Positions 38,260 to 48,693 of a stretch of 64,000 nt of DNA are shown here, in pieces. The notes beneath the pieces were generated by a model. That model had not been told where the DNA came from and did no database searches. It worked only from the letters and a program-made list of their open reading frames with translations. Position 1 is the stretch's first letter. Each line of letters opens with the position of its first letter. Source of the DNA: Planctomycetaceae bacterium (GTDB lineage: Bacteria; Planctomycetota; Planctomycetia; Pirellulales; UBA1268); NCBI GenBank assembly GCA_947449135.1, contig CANFQO010000009.1, forward strand, positions 1 to 64,000. Direction: 5' to 3'. Both the position numbers and the translations under genes were made by a program.

Positions 38260-38333
38260 CAGCGGCATGACGGCGGACGGAGTGGCTTGCGTGGATCAGT
38301 GTGCGGTTTCCGTGTGCGGAGGAGCATCAAACG

Positions 38334-39251
38334 ATGATCAGGTCAGTTGAATCAACCGGGCACCACGATGGTGGTCAGCAGTCGCAATCGCCGGACGTTG
38401 CTGGTGGCAATGGGCACGCTGATGCCGCGCCGCAGGTCGTGCGGGTGCGGATTCTGCGGCAGGACGCCCCCGGTGAGGAGAGCTACTGGGAGCGATTCGA
38501 GATTCCCTATGTCGCCAACATGAACGTCATCAGCATCCTCCAGCAGGTCGCCGCGCAGGCGAAGTCACGGGATGGCAGACGAGTGGCCCCGGTGGCGTGG
38601 GACTGCAACTGTCTGGAAGAGGTCTGCGGTTCCTGCACGATGTTGATCAACGGCCGTACGAGGATGGCCTGCTCGGCGCTTGTCGACCGTCTGCTCGTCG
38701 AGTCGGCCGACGAGATTGAATTGCGACCCATGTCGAAGTTTCCGGTGGTCCGCGACCTGGTCGTCGATCGCGGCAGGTTGTTTCATTCGCTCGAGAGGGT
38801 GAAGGCCTGGGTGCCCGTTGATGGCTCCTATGATCACGGCCCCGGCCCACGGATCGCGCCGGAGAATCAGGAGGATGCCTATCCATTGGCGACTTGCATC
38901 AGCTGCGGTTGCTGCCTGGAGGCCTGTCCTCAATTCACGAAGATCGAAGCGGTTCGTCGCGAGGACGAGTCTGCGGACGAGTTTGAGGCCCGAAGAAACG
39001 CCGCCTTCGACAAGGGCTTTGTGGGTGCCCATGCCATCAGTCAGGCGATGCTGTTCAACGGCCACCCCACTGGCAAAATGATCGCCGACGAGCGGTTGAC
39101 GGCACTCACATCGCAGGGCGGCATCCAGATGTGCGGCAATGCACAGAATTGCGTCGCCGTCTGCCCGAAGAGTATTCCGCTGACCCGATCGATCGCCCGC
39201 GCCGGCCGCGCAGCAACGGTCTGGGCCATCCGGAAAATCTTCGACCGCTAG
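38334..39251 (+). CDS. sdhB: Succinate dehydrogenase iron-sulfur subunit
   Basis: 305 aa from the ATG at 38334 (frame open from 38301). About 40 extra N-terminal residues precede the ferredoxin fold. All cluster ligands are present: CNCLEEVCGSC plus a distal Cys for [2Fe-2S], CISCGCCLEACP for [4Fe-4S], and CGNAQNCVAVCPKSIPL for [3Fe-4S]. It passes electrons from SdhA to quinone. Third gene of sdhCAB, 74 bp after sdhA. Confidence 0.95.
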   Translation: MIRSVESTGHHDGGQQSQSPDVAGGNGHADAAPQVVRVRILRQDAPGEESYWERFEIPYVANMNVISILQQVAAQAKSRDGRRVAPVAWDCNCLEEVCGSCTMLINGRTRMACSALVDRLLVESADEIELRPMSKFPVVRDLVVDRGRLFHSLERVKAWVPVDGSYDHGPGPRIAPENQEDAYPLATCISCGCCLEACPQFTKIEAVRREDESADEFEARRNAAFDKGFVGAHAISQAMLFNGHPTGKMIADERLTALTSQGGIQMCGNAQNCVAVCPKSIPLTRSIARAGRAATVWAIRKIFDR

Positions 39252-39632
39252 AGTGCATCTGGGGTATGTCGAGCGGCCCAAACCGCCGGGGTCGGTGACA
39301 CGACTGTGTCCGCCGGCCAGCGGCGGACGGGCTCCGACTCGGGGGCAGGATAGCCCTACTCGCTTCGGCTTCCCCCGACCCCCGGCTCCCTTCGCGAGTC
39401 AAATAAGCCGCTACAGCTGACCGAGATGCGCCCGAGCGGACTAAGTCAGTAGCCGTCATGGATCCCGGCTTTGTGGATTCGGCGAACTGTACGTTCGTTA
39501 CCGGGGGAATTCCCGGCTGTGTTTGCCGTGGCGAGGCCGTCGTGGTAGTTTTCAGCTATAAAATCCGGTCGTTTGCTGATTCGTGTTGGGGTCTTGTGCG
39601 CGGCCTGTGAGTATTTCAGAAGAGGATTACGA
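39252..39632. other. Gene-free region after sdhCAB
   Basis: 380 bp. It holds a stem GTCCGCC/GGCGGAC (39308-39328) and a larger imperfect inverted repeat pairing GCCGGGGTCGG with CCGACCCCCGGC further on, a likely transcript end for sdhCAB. An AT-rich stretch with TATAAA at 39557-39562 could be the -10 element for the helicase gene; I found no convincing -35 partner. No gene is visible. Confidence 0.4.
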
Positions 39633-41069
39633 GTGTCTGTGAATGAGCGTGGTGACCCGCGGGCGGAGCAGGGGGACGGATTCCGTGAAGCATCTTCTGA
39701 TGTGGAACGACAGGACGTCGGCAGTTCGGCCGGCAGTTTTCGCACGATGGGGCTTTCGCCCGCCACGATGGATGCCGTTGAGCGGGCCGGTTACACGACC
39801 CCCACGCCCGTACAGGCTGGGCTGATTCCACGGGCCCTGACCGGCATCGACGTTCTGGGGCAGGCCCGCACGGGCACCGGCAAGACGGCGTCTTTCGTGC
39901 TGCCGATCTTGGAGCGCATGCAGCATCCGGGCCGGGGTGGTGGGCCGCGGGCCCTGGTGCTCGTTCCGACACGGGAGTTGGCCGTGCAGGTGCGGGATGA
40001 GTTTGAGAAGCTGGCTCATGGTTCGAAAATTCATTGCGTGGCCGTCTACGGTGGCAAGCCGATCAAGGGACAGATCGACAAACTGGCAAAGCATCCCGCG
40101 GTGATCGTCGGTACGCCGGGCCGCGTGCTTGATCACATGAGCCGGGGCACGCTGTCGTTTTCGGCACTCGAGATCGTCACGCTCGATGAGGCTGATCGGA
40201 TGCTCGATATCGGCTTCCGACCAGACATCGAGAAGATCCTCCGTCGCTGCCCCGAGAGCCGGCAGACACTGCTCCTCTCCGCGACGGTGCCTCCGCCGGT
40301 GGCCAAACTCGCCACCCGCTACATGCGGAATCCCGAAATCCTCGATTTTTCCGTCAACGAGTTGGCTGTCGAGACGATCGAGCAGGCCTATTTCACGGTC
40401 GAGCCGGTACGTAAGTTCGATCTGCTGGAACGGCTGCTTGAGCGGGAGGATCCACGGCAGGTGATCGTGTTCTGTCGGACCAAGCGGGGAACGGACAAGA
40501 TCTTTGAACGTCTCTCCCGCCGCCGCAGTCGCGGCGCCGGTCAGGGCGGCCAGACCGACGAGGTGGCCTGCATCCACGGTGATCTTCCGCAGGGGGCGCG
40601 GGATCGCGCGATGAAGCAGTTCCGTGACGGTACGGTCCGCATTCTTGTCGCCACCGACGTGGTGGGCCGCGGCATCGACGTGTCGGGGGTATCGCACATC
40701 ATCAATTACGACATCCCCGAGTTCTGCGACGACTACGTGCATCGGGTGGGCCGAACCGGCCGCATGGGCCGCGAGGGCGTCGCCTACACGTTTGTCAGTC
40801 CAGAAGAGGGGCCGCAGCTCACGCGTATTGAGATGCGGATCGAACGGCTACTCAAGCGGGATGAGATCGCGGGCTTCGAGGCGTTTGATCGCCGGCCCAA
40901 GACGGAACTGCCGCGGGTCGGGGTGGGCGAGAGTGGTCTCGCCGCCAAGGTCGGTGCTCTGGTGGCCGAAGAGGCCGCCGCGGAAGAAGCCGCTGCACCA
41001 AAGAAGCCGTCGGCGGCCGCGCTGCTCGGCAAGGGCAGGGGTCCGAAGCGGCACCGTCGTGCCCTCTGA
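39633..41069 (+). CDS. DEAD-box RNA helicase
   Basis: 478 aa from the GTG at 39633; an ATG at 39573 is in frame but gives an unlikely Cys-rich leader. Motifs in order: Q-motif (TPTPVQAGLIP), Walker A ARTGTGKT, PTRELA, TPGR, DEAD in TLDEADRML, SAT in LLSATVP, then the second RecA domain with FCRTKRGTD, ATDVVGRGIDV and HRVGRTGRMGR. It unwinds short RNA duplexes in ribosome assembly or RNA decay. The C-terminal tail of about 100 residues is Ala/Lys-rich. Which cold-shock or ribosome-assembly paralogue it is cannot be told. Confidence 0.93.
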   Translation: MSVNERGDPRAEQGDGFREASSDVERQDVGSSAGSFRTMGLSPATMDAVERAGYTTPTPVQAGLIPRALTGIDVLGQARTGTGKTASFVLPILERMQHPGRGGGPRALVLVPTRELAVQVRDEFEKLAHGSKIHCVAVYGGKPIKGQIDKLAKHPAVIVGTPGRVLDHMSRGTLSFSALEIVTLDEADRMLDIGFRPDIEKILRRCPESRQTLLLSATVPPPVAKLATRYMRNPEILDFSVNELAVETIEQAYFTVEPVRKFDLLERLLEREDPRQVIVFCRTKRGTDKIFERLSRRRSRGAGQGGQTDEVACIHGDLPQGARDRAMKQFRDGTVRILVATDVVGRGIDVSGVSHIINYDIPEFCDDYVHRVGRTGRMGREGVAYTFVSPEEGPQLTRIEMRIERLLKRDEIAGFEAFDRRPKTELPRVGVGESGLAAKVGALVAEEAAAEEAAAPKKPSAAALLGKGRGPKRHRRAL

Positions 41070-41110
41070 CAGGCCTTCGGGATCCTGCGGCGAAACTACG
41101 GACGTGATCC

Positions 41111-41866
41111 ATGGAAGGAAGCGGCAAACAGTCGGGCTCGCCGGGCGGCAACGGTCGGAAACGAGCGCTGAAGCAACGGCTGGAGAGCCTCGCTTCGTCA
41201 GGTGTTTCCAGCCTGCCCAAGCAGCGGGCCGTGAAGAAGGCTCCGGTTGCCACCGGCGGCGGGGGGCGTGTTTCTGCCAAGGCGCCAGCTGCGGCCATTG
41301 GATCGCGCATTCGGTCACTCGACGTGCTTCGCGACGAAGTGGCAGCCTGCCGCCTCTGTGAGCCGCTGGCCAAAGCTCGCACGCACACTGTGTTTGGGGC
41401 GGGCCCGGCCACGGCGAGGATCTGTTTTCTGGGCGAAGCCCCCGGCGCCGACGAGGATGCGTCAGGCGAGCCGTTCGTGGGCCGTGCCGGACAGTTGCTC
41501 ACGAAAATCATCGAGTCATGCACGCTCTCGCGGGAAGAGGTCTACATCCTCAATGTGCTCAAGTGCCGTCCTCCGGAGAACCGTCGGCCGCAGCCTGATG
41601 AAACGGCCAACTGTCGTGGCTACTTCGAAAAGCAGTTGGAGATCATCGCTCCGGAATTCATCTGTTGCCTGGGCACGACTGCCGCACAGGCACTGCTGCA
41701 GACCGATGAGACGATCGGCGCCTTGCGGAAGCGTTGGTTCACCTGGGGAACGGCGCAGGTCATCTGTACCTATCACCCCTCGTATCTCCTGCGGAATCCG
41801 CCAGCCAAACGCGAGGTCTGGGACGACATGAAACTGTTGATGGCCAAGATGGGCGTGCAGTTGTAG
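41111..41866 (+). CDS. Type-4 uracil-DNA glycosylase
   Basis: 251 aa. Removes uracil from DNA. Residues about 1-70 are basic and disordered; the catalytic domain begins at VAACRLCEPL. Family-4 signs: GEAPGADEDASGEPFVGRAGQLL with the catalytic acid, Cys ligands of a [4Fe-4S] cluster (CRLC, KCRPPENR, then ICCLG), and HPSYLLRNP at the end. It follows the helicase by 41 bp. Confidence 0.92.
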   Translation: MEGSGKQSGSPGGNGRKRALKQRLESLASSGVSSLPKQRAVKKAPVATGGGGRVSAKAPAAAIGSRIRSLDVLRDEVAACRLCEPLAKARTHTVFGAGPATARICFLGEAPGADEDASGEPFVGRAGQLLTKIIESCTLSREEVYILNVLKCRPPENRRPQPDETANCRGYFEKQLEIIAPEFICCLGTTAAQALLQTDETIGALRKRWFTWGTAQVICTYHPSYLLRNPPAKREVWDDMKLLMAKMGVQL

Positions 41867-41878
41867 GGCCCTTTTTTT

Positions 41879-41895
41879 CCGGTTGAACCGGTTTT
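41879..41895 (+). terminator. Weak terminator-like hairpin after the glycosylase gene
   Basis: CCGG/CCGG stem with loop TTGAA followed by TTTT, 12 bp after the stop. The short stem makes this a weak candidate. The 250 bp that follow (to 42120) contain a perfect 16-bp palindrome CGCGGGATATCCCGCG (42007-42022) and no recognisable gene. Confidence 0.35.
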
Positions 41896-42006
41896 GCTGA
41901 AGAATCGGGCCCGAGCCATCCGAAAACGTGTGTGGGTGGTGGGGTGGGGAGCAGCCGCTGTTGGGGTCCGAGCCGTGACGCTCGGATGACGGGGTGAGGA
42001 TGGGGC

Positions 42007-42022
42007 CGCGGGATATCCCGCG
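42007..42022. repeat. Perfect 16-bp palindrome upstream of the lipoprotein gene
   Basis: CGCGGGATATCCCGCG, about 100 bp before the lipoprotein start. It could be a dimeric-regulator site; no second copy was seen in the window. Confidence 0.45.
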
Positions 42023-42120
42023 ATTCCCGTTGTGCCCTGGGATTCCCGTCAGGGCTGTCGCTTCCGGTGGGATCCGGTGTGACCCGTGGGACGAAGGGCC
42101 CGCCATCTGGAAGGGACCGC

Positions 42121-42723
42121 ATGGTTGCATCACGATTGAAACGGGTTCCGCGGTCACGGGCTTGGGCGCTGACAACGGCGGCCGCCCTCGGGCTGGCATC
42201 GGCTGGCTGCACGATGTGCCCCGATCCCTTCGACTATTCCGGCCCGGTACCGAACGGTTCGTCGCCGCAAAACGACTTCCGGGCGCGAAGCAACGGCATC
42301 CTGCCTTTGGGCGCATCCCCAAGGCCCTGGCCGCTGATCGTCAAGAACGATGGTCGGCCGGATGCTGGGCCAGATCACGATGAGCCGATACCCACCCTTG
42401 CCGACGACGACATCCCGGCGGATCTGCAGCAGACCGTAGCCGTTGTGGGAGAGTCGACAGAGGATTTCGGTGCGGAAGGCGAGCCTGAAGCAGAGCCCAC
42501 CGACGCGGTGTCTCCCGCACTTGAGCCGGTGCCGGTCGCCGCAGAGCCGACAGACGCACCGCAGGAAGCGGTGGAAGTCACGCTTGAACAGGCGGAATCG
42601 GAAACCGAAGAAGCGACGGTCGTGCCCACGAATCTCCCTCAGTCCGAACCGGTGGTGACGACGGAGAATGGCGTCCCGTTTCAGGCTGGTGAGACTCCTG
42701 GCTGGCGTTCCCGCAACCGTTGA
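42121..42723 (+). CDS. Planctomycete lipoprotein, acidic
   Basis: 200 aa from the ATG at 42121. Basic start, hydrophobic core and lipobox (LGLASAGC, Cys at about 31) give a lipoprotein. Right after the lipid Cys comes CPDPFDYSGPVPNG, similar in style to small Pirellulales lipoproteins with a Cys-Pro-Phe-Asp-Tyr opening. The rest is Glu/Pro/Ala-rich and probably disordered. No catalytic motif. Convergent with the second glgC, 22 bp apart. Confidence 0.7.
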   Translation: MVASRLKRVPRSRAWALTTAAALGLASAGCTMCPDPFDYSGPVPNGSSPQNDFRARSNGILPLGASPRPWPLIVKNDGRPDAGPDHDEPIPTLADDDIPADLQQTVAVVGESTEDFGAEGEPEAEPTDAVSPALEPVPVAAEPTDAPQEAVEVTLEQAESETEEATVVPTNLPQSEPVVTTENGVPFQAGETPGWRSRNR

Positions 42724-42745
42724 ATCTCGCTACGGGATTGTCGGG

Positions 42746-44047
42746 TCAGGGGCGCCAACCGTCCGGCACGATGGCATCCTTCGGCACCACCGCGATCCCG
42801 TCACGTACGGTGAACCGGTCGCTGTCGGCCGACGAATCGCAACCATGGTCGTTGCTGATCCGTACGCCGCACCCGATCCGCACATTCTTGTCGACGATGG
42901 CGCCCTCGATCACGGTGCCAGCACCGATGCCCATTCTGGGCAGCCCCTTGGCGGCATTGGCAGCGATGTCATCTGCCGTCTCGAAGAAGTCGTTGCCCAG
43001 AATCACCGAGTTGCGGATCACCACGTCGCGACCGATTCGGCACCGCACTCCGATGACGCTGTTCTCGATCACCGCCCCTTCCTCGACGAGGCAGCCGTCG
43101 GAGAGCAGGCTGTGTCGCACCGTGGCACCGTCGATCCGAGATGGCGGTAGGAATCTGCCTCGCGAATAGATCGGTGCCTCCGGCATCGCCATGTCAAAGG
43201 GCGGAGCGGGACTGGCGAGATCGAGGTTGCACTGGTAGTAGGAGCGGATCGTGCCGATGTCCTCCCAGTAGCCGTCGAAGGGATGCAATTGCACTTTCTT
43301 GGCTCGGATCGAGGCCGGAAAGACCTCGCGGCCAAAGTCTTGATAGTCCGTTTTTGTGAGCAGATCGACAAGACAGTCGCGGTCGAATAGGTAGATGCCC
43401 ATGCTCGCCATCAGGCTGCGACCCTGGGCCGGAATGCCCTGCCGCTCGATCCAGGCGGGATCGGTTCGCACCATGTCGAGTTCCGCCTGAGTCTGAGGTT
43501 TTTCGAGGAAGCCCTCGACCCGTCCCTGGCCGTCGAGCCGCATGATCCCGAGTGCCGACGCGGCATCCTCATGCACGGGAATCCCTGCGATCGTGACGTC
43601 GGCGCGGCTGGCCATGTGGGTGGCCAGCATGTCGGCGTAATTCATCCGGTAGAGCTGGTCGCCCGACAGAATCAGCACATGGCGGATGTCTGGCTGCTGC
43701 AGATAGCGGAGATTTTGGCGGACGGCGTCGGCCGTACCCTGGTACCAGCCCGCATTGTCGTTTGTCTGCTGGGCGGCCAGGATCTCCACGAAGCCGCCAT
43801 TGAACGGGTCGAACGTGTAGGTCCGACGGATGTGGCGGTGGAGGCTCACGGAGTTGAACTGCGTCAGCACGTAGATCCGCTGCACGCCACTGTTGATGCA
43901 GTTGGAGAGCGGCACGTCGATGATGCGGTATTTGCCCGCCAGCGGTACGGCCGGCTTGGAGCGGTCGCGGGTGAGGGGATAGAGCCGGGTGCCGCGGCCT
44001 CCTCCGAGCACCAGAGCCAATACACGCTGCACGCTCATGATGGTCAC
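42746..44047 (-). CDS. glgC: Glucose-1-phosphate adenylyltransferase (cyanobacterial/plant type)
   Basis: 433 aa. N-terminal signature LVLGGGRGTRLYPLT followed by RSKPAVPLAGKYRIIDVPLSNCINSG, as in cyanobacterial and plant ADP-glucose pyrophosphorylases, unlike the enteric-type copy at 5253. The GTADAVRQN and SGDQLYRMNY segments and the C-terminal beta-helix (SVIGVRCRIGRDVVIRNSVILG) are complete. It makes ADP-glucose; whether both copies are catalytic subunits or one is regulatory cannot be told. The ATG at 44038 is an alternative start. Divergent distance to leuS is not shared: leuS lies upstream on the same strand. Confidence 0.93.
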   Translation of the reverse strand: MTIMSVQRVLALVLGGGRGTRLYPLTRDRSKPAVPLAGKYRIIDVPLSNCINSGVQRIYVLTQFNSVSLHRHIRRTYTFDPFNGGFVEILAAQQTNDNAGWYQGTADAVRQNLRYLQQPDIRHVLILSGDQLYRMNYADMLATHMASRADVTIAGIPVHEDAASALGIMRLDGQGRVEGFLEKPQTQAELDMVRTDPAWIERQGIPAQGRSLMASMGIYLFDRDCLVDLLTKTDYQDFGREVFPASIRAKKVQLHPFDGYWEDIGTIRSYYQCNLDLASPAPPFDMAMPEAPIYSRGRFLPPSRIDGATVRHSLLSDGCLVEEGAVIENSVIGVRCRIGRDVVIRNSVILGNDFFETADDIAANAAKGLPRMGIGAGTVIEGAIVDKNVRIGCGVRISNDHGCDSSADSDRFTVRDGIAVVPKDAIVPDGWRP

Positions 44048-44133
44048 GTCCTTGCGAATGCTAGTGCCTACCCGCCGGCCACCATGCTACGGGAAGCGGC
44101 GGCACTCGCCAAATGGCATCACTCTCACCCGGC

Positions 44134-46926
44134 TCACTTCAACACGAAATTCACCAGCCGACCAGCAACGGCGACAACCTTCGCGATCTCCCGGCCCGCG
44201 ATGAGTTCCGCGATCTTCGGATCGGCCATGGCGGCCGCCTTCATCGCGTCGGCGTCGGCGTCGGCCGGCACCGTCACGCGGCCACGGAGCTTCCCCTGGA
44301 TCTGGACCGGGATCTCGACGGTGTCATCCTTGAGCCACTGCGTTTCGACGGCGGGCCAGGCAGCGAGCGATACCGGCGCCGGCCGGCCCAGAATCTCCCA
44401 GAGTTCCTCGGCCAGATGCGGCGCAAAGGGAGCGAGTACCGTCACGAACGGCTCGAGGATCGCCCGCGGCCGGCGGTCGAGCGGCGTACAGAAATTCACA
44501 AACTCCATCATCCTCGCGATGGCCGTGTTGAAGGAGAGAGCCTGGATGTCCTTCGTCACTTTGTCGACTGTGCGGTGGATCTCACGGAGTTGTTCATCGG
44601 TCGGGGCATCGTCGCAGACCTGCGGGGCGATCGCGATCGATTCGGCCCGTTCGTCCACCACCAGCCGCCAGCAGCGGTCGAGGAACCCACGAACACCACC
44701 CACGCCGGCCGTGCTCCACGGTTTTGTGGCTTCGAGCGGCCCCATGAACATCTCGTAGAGACGCAGTGAATCGGCGCCGTGGTCGCGGACAACGCTGTCG
44801 GGATTCACCACGTTGCCGCGGCTCTTCGACATCTTGTAGGCCCGGCTCTCGACTCGGATCTTGGGCGCATCACGAAGCACGAAGTGCTCCCCCTGTTTCT
44901 CCACCTGATCGGCGGGCAACTTCACCGGGGAATCGCCCTCGGCCTGCTGTCCGGCCGTCACCCATCCACCCTTCACGCTTCGGTAGCCGGTGAACTCCAT
45001 CTCGCCAAGGATCATCCCTTGGTTCACGAGTTTTCCAAACGGCTCGGGTTGCGAGACATGCCCGCGGTCGAAGAGCACCTTGTGCCAGAATCGGCTGTAG
45101 AGCAGGTGGAGCACGGCATGCTCTGCGCCGCCCACGTAGAGGTCGACCGGCATCCAGGCCTTCTCGATTTCGGGATCGAGAAAACGATCGGAGTTGTGGG
45201 GATCGAGGAAGCGGAGGTAGTACCAGCAGGAACCCGCCCACTGAGGCATGGTGTTCGTCTCACGCCGATAGCGCTTGCCATCCCGTTCGACGAACAGCCA
45301 GTCGGGACCCGACCGGCCGAGCGGTGGCTCAGGAGTGTTGCCTGGCCGAAAGTCGGTGAGTTCCGGGAGGCCCACCGGCAGATCGCGTTCGTCGACCGCG
45401 CGGATCGCGCCTGTGGGGCGGCCGTCGGCGTCGAGTTCGTGCAGGATCGGGAATGGCTCGCCCCAGAACCGCTGCCGGCTGAAGAGCCAGTCACGGAGCT
45501 TGTAATTGACCGCCGGCCGGCCGAGCCCGGCATCCTGAAGATCCTGCGACACCCGCGTGATGAACGTCCGTGTATCGAGGCCTGTGTAGGGGCCAGATGC
45601 CGTTGCCAGACCGTCCCCCGTGAAGAGTTCGCCGGCCGCCAAAGCGGTGGCATCGGCCGGCTCGACGACCGTGACCACGTCGAGCCCAAACGTCTTGGCG
45701 AATTCGAAGTCGCGATCGTCGTGCGCCGGCACGGCCATGATCGCGCCGGTGCCATAGGAAGCCAGCACGTAGTCAGCCACCCAGACAGGAACGGGATTGC
45801 CAGAGAGGGGATGCACGACGCACGTGCCGGTAAACACCCCCGACTTCTCGCGGGCCAGGTCGGTGCGGTCGAGGTCGCTCTTCCGTGAGGCCGCCTCGCA
45901 ATACGTGCGGATCGCTTCGCGCTGCCCGGGGGTCGTCAGGCTGTCGAGCAATGGATGCTCCGGCGCAATGACCATGAAGGTCACTCCGTAGAGCGTGTCG
46001 GGCCTCGTCGTGTAGACGCGGAGGGCGTCCACGGGGTTTCGCTCAGGAAAACCGGTGTCAGTACGCTGCTTTTTCCATTGCTGAAAGGCGGTATCACCAC
46101 CGGCAGTGGGCGGGATAAAAAAATCGACCTCGGCGCCCGTGCTCCGGCCGATCCAGTCGCGTTGTAGTTTCTTGATGCTCGCAGGCCAGTCGAGGCCCTC
46201 GAGTTCGCGGTCGAGCCGGTCGGCGTAGGCGGTGATTCGCAGCATCCATTGCCGCAGCGGAATGCGGACGACCGGATGGCCGCCACGCTCGCTGACACCA
46301 CCGATCACCTCCTCGTTGGCCAGCACCGTGCCCAGCGCCGGGCACCAGTTCACTGGGGCCTCCGACTGGTAGGCGAGCCGGTGGGCGTCGCGATAGGCGG
46401 CGACGGCGGCCTCGCCCTGGCTCGCGGTGTCGGCGGGGATCGGGAGTTCCGCTATCGGCCGGCCCTTCTGGAGGGCTGTGTCAAACCAGGTGTCGAAGAG
46501 CTGCAGAAAGATCCACTGTGTCCAGCGAACGTATTCGAGGTCGGTCGTCGCCAGCACGCGGTTCCAGTCGTAGCTGAAGCCGAGCATCTTCAGCTGGCGG
46601 CGGAAGGTGTCGATGTTGCGTTCGGTGCTTTCCCGTGGCGGCGTGCCGGTGCGGATCGCATGCTCTTCTGCCGGGAGGCCGAAGGCGTCGAAGCCCATCG
46701 GGTGCATGACGCTCGTGCCCCGCATCCGTTCAAACCGGGTGACGATGTCGGTGGCGGTGTAGCCCTCGGGGTGGCCGACGTGCAGGCCGTCGCCGCTGGG
46801 GTAGGGAAACATGTCGAGCACATACTTCTTCCCCGCCCCTGGGAGCCGCGGCGTGGCAAAGGTGCCGTGAGTGTCCCACCAGGCCTGCCACTTGGGTTCG
46901 ATCTGGGACGGCTGATAACGGGGCAT
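44134..46926 (-). CDS. leuS: Leucyl-tRNA synthetase
   Basis: 930 aa from the ATG at 46926 (the longest frame opens at 46965). Class-I synthetase: HIGH-type motif in [16 protein letters not shown], a CP1 editing domain in the middle (threonine-rich region around [14 protein letters not shown]), KMSKS as [11 protein letters not shown], and an anticodon-binding C-terminal half. The leucine-specific domain is inserted before KMSKS as in bacterial LeuRS. It overlaps no gene once the start is set. Confidence 0.97.
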   Translation of the reverse strand: MPRYQPSQIEPKWQAWWDTHGTFATPRLPGAGKKYVLDMFPYPSGDGLHVGHPEGYTATDIVTRFERMRGTSVMHPMGFDAFGLPAEEHAIRTGTPPRESTERNIDTFRRQLKMLGFSYDWNRVLATTDLEYVRWTQWIFLQLFDTWFDTALQKGRPIAELPIPADTASQGEAAVAAYRDAHRLAYQSEAPVNWCPALGTVLANEEVIGGVSERGGHPVVRIPLRQWMLRITAYADRLDRELEGLDWPASIKKLQRDWIGRSTGAEVDFFIPPTAGGDTAFQQWKKQRTDTGFPERNPVDALRVYTTRPDTLYGVTFMVIAPEHPLLDSLTTPGQREAIRTYCEAASRKSDLDRTDLAREKSGVFTGTCVVHPLSGNPVPVWVADYVLASYGTGAIMAVPAHDDRDFEFAKTFGLDVVTVVEPADATALAAGELFTGDGLATASGPYTGLDTRTFITRVSQDLQDAGLGRPAVNYKLRDWLFSRQRFWGEPFPILHELDADGRPTGAIRAVDERDLPVGLPELTDFRPGNTPEPPLGRSGPDWLFVERDGKRYRRETNTMPQWAGSCWYYLRFLDPHNSDRFLDPEIEKAWMPVDLYVGGAEHAVLHLLYSRFWHKVLFDRGHVSQPEPFGKLVNQGMILGEMEFTGYRSVKGGWVTAGQQAEGDSPVKLPADQVEKQGEHFVLRDAPKIRVESRAYKMSKSRGNVVNPDSVVRDHGADSLRLYEMFMGPLEATKPWSTAGVGGVRGFLDRCWRLVVDERAESIAIAPQVCDDAPTDEQLREIHRTVDKVTKDIQALSFNTAIARMMEFVNFCTPLDRRPRAILEPFVTVLAPFAPHLAEELWEILGRPAPVSLAAWPAVETQWLKDDTVEIPVQIQGKLRGRVTVPADADADAMKAAAMADPKIAELIAGREIAKVVAVAGRLVNFVLK

Positions 46927-47079
46927 CACGTGGGGTCCGGGGGGGCTGTGCACGGATCCGTGCACGAATCAGAAACGGGCGGAAAGCGGGCCGAACTGGT
47001 CAGCCCGGGTGGGGCCGATTCTAATGGCTTCCGGGGGACGGGCAACGAGCCCGCCCATAACCGCACTCCGGATCGACCC

Positions 47080-48693
47080 ATGCCCATTCAGACCGGTTCT
47101 CCGATGGTGTTGCAGCGGCTGCTGCTGCGGGCGTGCCGCAGTGCCGGCAGCCGGCTCAAGATGGCCGACTCGCTTGGCACGCGGCTGACTGGCCGGGAAG
47201 CGTTGACCCGCATCCTGGCCGCAAAGAGCGTGCTCGATCGCGTGCTGGCGGCGGATGAAAAGATGGTGGGCGTGCTGCTGCCGCCCACGGCGGGGGCAGC
47301 GATCGTGAATGCGGCGCTGGCGCTCTCCGGCCGGGTGGCAGTCAACCTCAACTACACGGCGTCGCAGGCGATCGTGGACCTCTGCATCGACCGGGCAGGA
47401 CTGAAGCACGTCATCTCGAGCCCGGCGTTTCTCAGCCGGGTCAAACTCGACGTAGGCTCGAAGCTGCTCGACGCCGGCGACCTGCGGAAGCGGCTCACCG
47501 CATTCGACAAGGTGAAGGCCTTCGTCCATGCCACGATCACACCGGTCGGACTACTGGACAAACTCCTCAAACTTGACCGGATCAAGCCCGACGACCTGCT
47601 CGCTGTGATCTTCACCTCCGGTTCTACAGGTGACCCGAAGGGGGTCATGCTCTCAGTCGAGAACGTCGGTTCGCAGGTGCGAGCCATCGACAGAGTCCTC
47701 CACCTTTCCCCAGCCGACGTGGCGTTGGGCGTGCTCCCCTTCTTCCACGTCTATGGCTACACGACCACGCTCTGGACTCCGCTGGCCCTCGAGCCCGGCG
47801 TGGTCTATCACACTGACCCTCGCGAGGCGCAGACGGTTGGCCGGCTGGCGCGTGAGTATCACGCCACGCTGCTGATGGCCACGCCGACCTTCCTGCGTTA
47901 CTACACCCGGCGCACTCCGGCCGAGGATTTCTCGACGCTGGAGGCTGTCTTCGGCTCTGCCGAGAAGCTTCCCAAAGAAGTCTCCGACGCCTTCGAGAAG
48001 CGGTTTGGCGTACGGCCCAGCGAGGCCTACGGCGCGACGGAACTCTCGCCATTGGTTTCGGTCAATGTGCCTGTGTCACGGCACGTGCCGGGGCGGCCTG
48101 TCGATGCGAGAGAGGGCACGGTGGGCCAGCCGATCTTCGGCTGCCGCGCCCGGATCACCGAACGTGACAGCCTGAAGGAACTGCCCATCGGCGAGGAAGG
48201 CATGCTCTGGATCAGCGGCCCCAACGTGATGCAGGGCTATCTCAACCGGCCTGACCTGACGGCGAAGGCGGTGCGCGACGGCTGGTATTGCACAGGTGAC
48301 ATTGCCAAGCTCGACGCGGATGGTTTCATCACGATCACCGGTCGCCAGAGCCGGTTCTCGAAGATCGGCGGTGAGATGGTGCCGCATCTCACCATCGAAG
48401 AGGCGGTGAATGAGACGCTCGGCGCCGCCGAAGGGGAGTTGCTTGCGGTGGTGACGTCAGTGCCCGACGTTGCCAAGGGCGAACGACTGATCGTGTTTCA
48501 CGTCCCGATTCCCCGGGATCCGGAAGAGGTCGTCAAGACGTTGATCCAGCGCGGCCTTCCAAAGCTCTGGGTGCCTTCAGCCGACAGCTTTGCCGAGATT
48601 GAAGAGCTGCCGATACTGGGGTCTGGGAAGCTCGACCTAAGGCGCCTGGGCGACATGGCAAGGCAGCGGTTCGCCGCCGAGAACGCCACGTGA
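47080..48693 (+). CDS. Stand-alone acyl-ACP/acyl-CoA synthetase (Aas-like)
   Basis: 537 aa from the ATG at 47080; the frame is open far upstream to 46249, but that part is antisense to leuS. AMP-forming ligase: the ATP-binding motif TSGSTGDPKG, YGATELSPL, YCTGDIAKLDADGF and the C-terminal hinge ITGRQSRFSKIGGE with the catalytic Lys region. The order resembles the acyl-ACP synthetase half of Aas but lacks the acyltransferase domain. It activates a fatty or other carboxylic acid; the substrate is unknown. The stop overlaps the next gene's GTG start by 4 bp. Confidence 0.88.
   Translation: MPIQTGSPMVLQRLLLRACRSAGSRLKMADSLGTRLTGREALTRILAAKSVLDRVLAADEKMVGVLLPPTAGAAIVNAALALSGRVAVNLNYTASQAIVDLCIDRAGLKHVISSPAFLSRVKLDVGSKLLDAGDLRKRLTAFDKVKAFVHATITPVGLLDKLLKLDRIKPDDLLAVIFTSGSTGDPKGVMLSVENVGSQVRAIDRVLHLSPADVALGVLPFFHVYGYTTTLWTPLALEPGVVYHTDPREAQTVGRLAREYHATLLMATPTFLRYYTRRTPAEDFSTLEAVFGSAEKLPKEVSDAFEKRFGVRPSEAYGATELSPLVSVNVPVSRHVPGRPVDAREGTVGQPIFGCRARITERDSLKELPIGEEGMLWISGPNVMQGYLNRPDLTAKAVRDGWYCTGDIAKLDADGFITITGRQSRFSKIGGEMVPHLTIEEAVNETLGAAEGELLAVVTSVPDVAKGERLIVFHVPIPRDPEEVVKTLIQRGLPKLWVPSADSFAEIEELPILGSGKLDLRRLGDMARQRFAAENAT

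Noticed and set aside
37195-38268. 357-aa open frame antisense to sdhA
   Set aside because: Shadow of a strongly conserved gene, no recognisable domain.
39627-40742. 371-aa open frame antisense to the DEAD-box helicase
   Set aside because: No domain, and helicase motifs on the plus strand are complete.
46249-47079. N-terminal extension of the acyl synthetase frame
   Set aside because: Antisense to leuS; the synthetase fold begins after the ATG at 47080.
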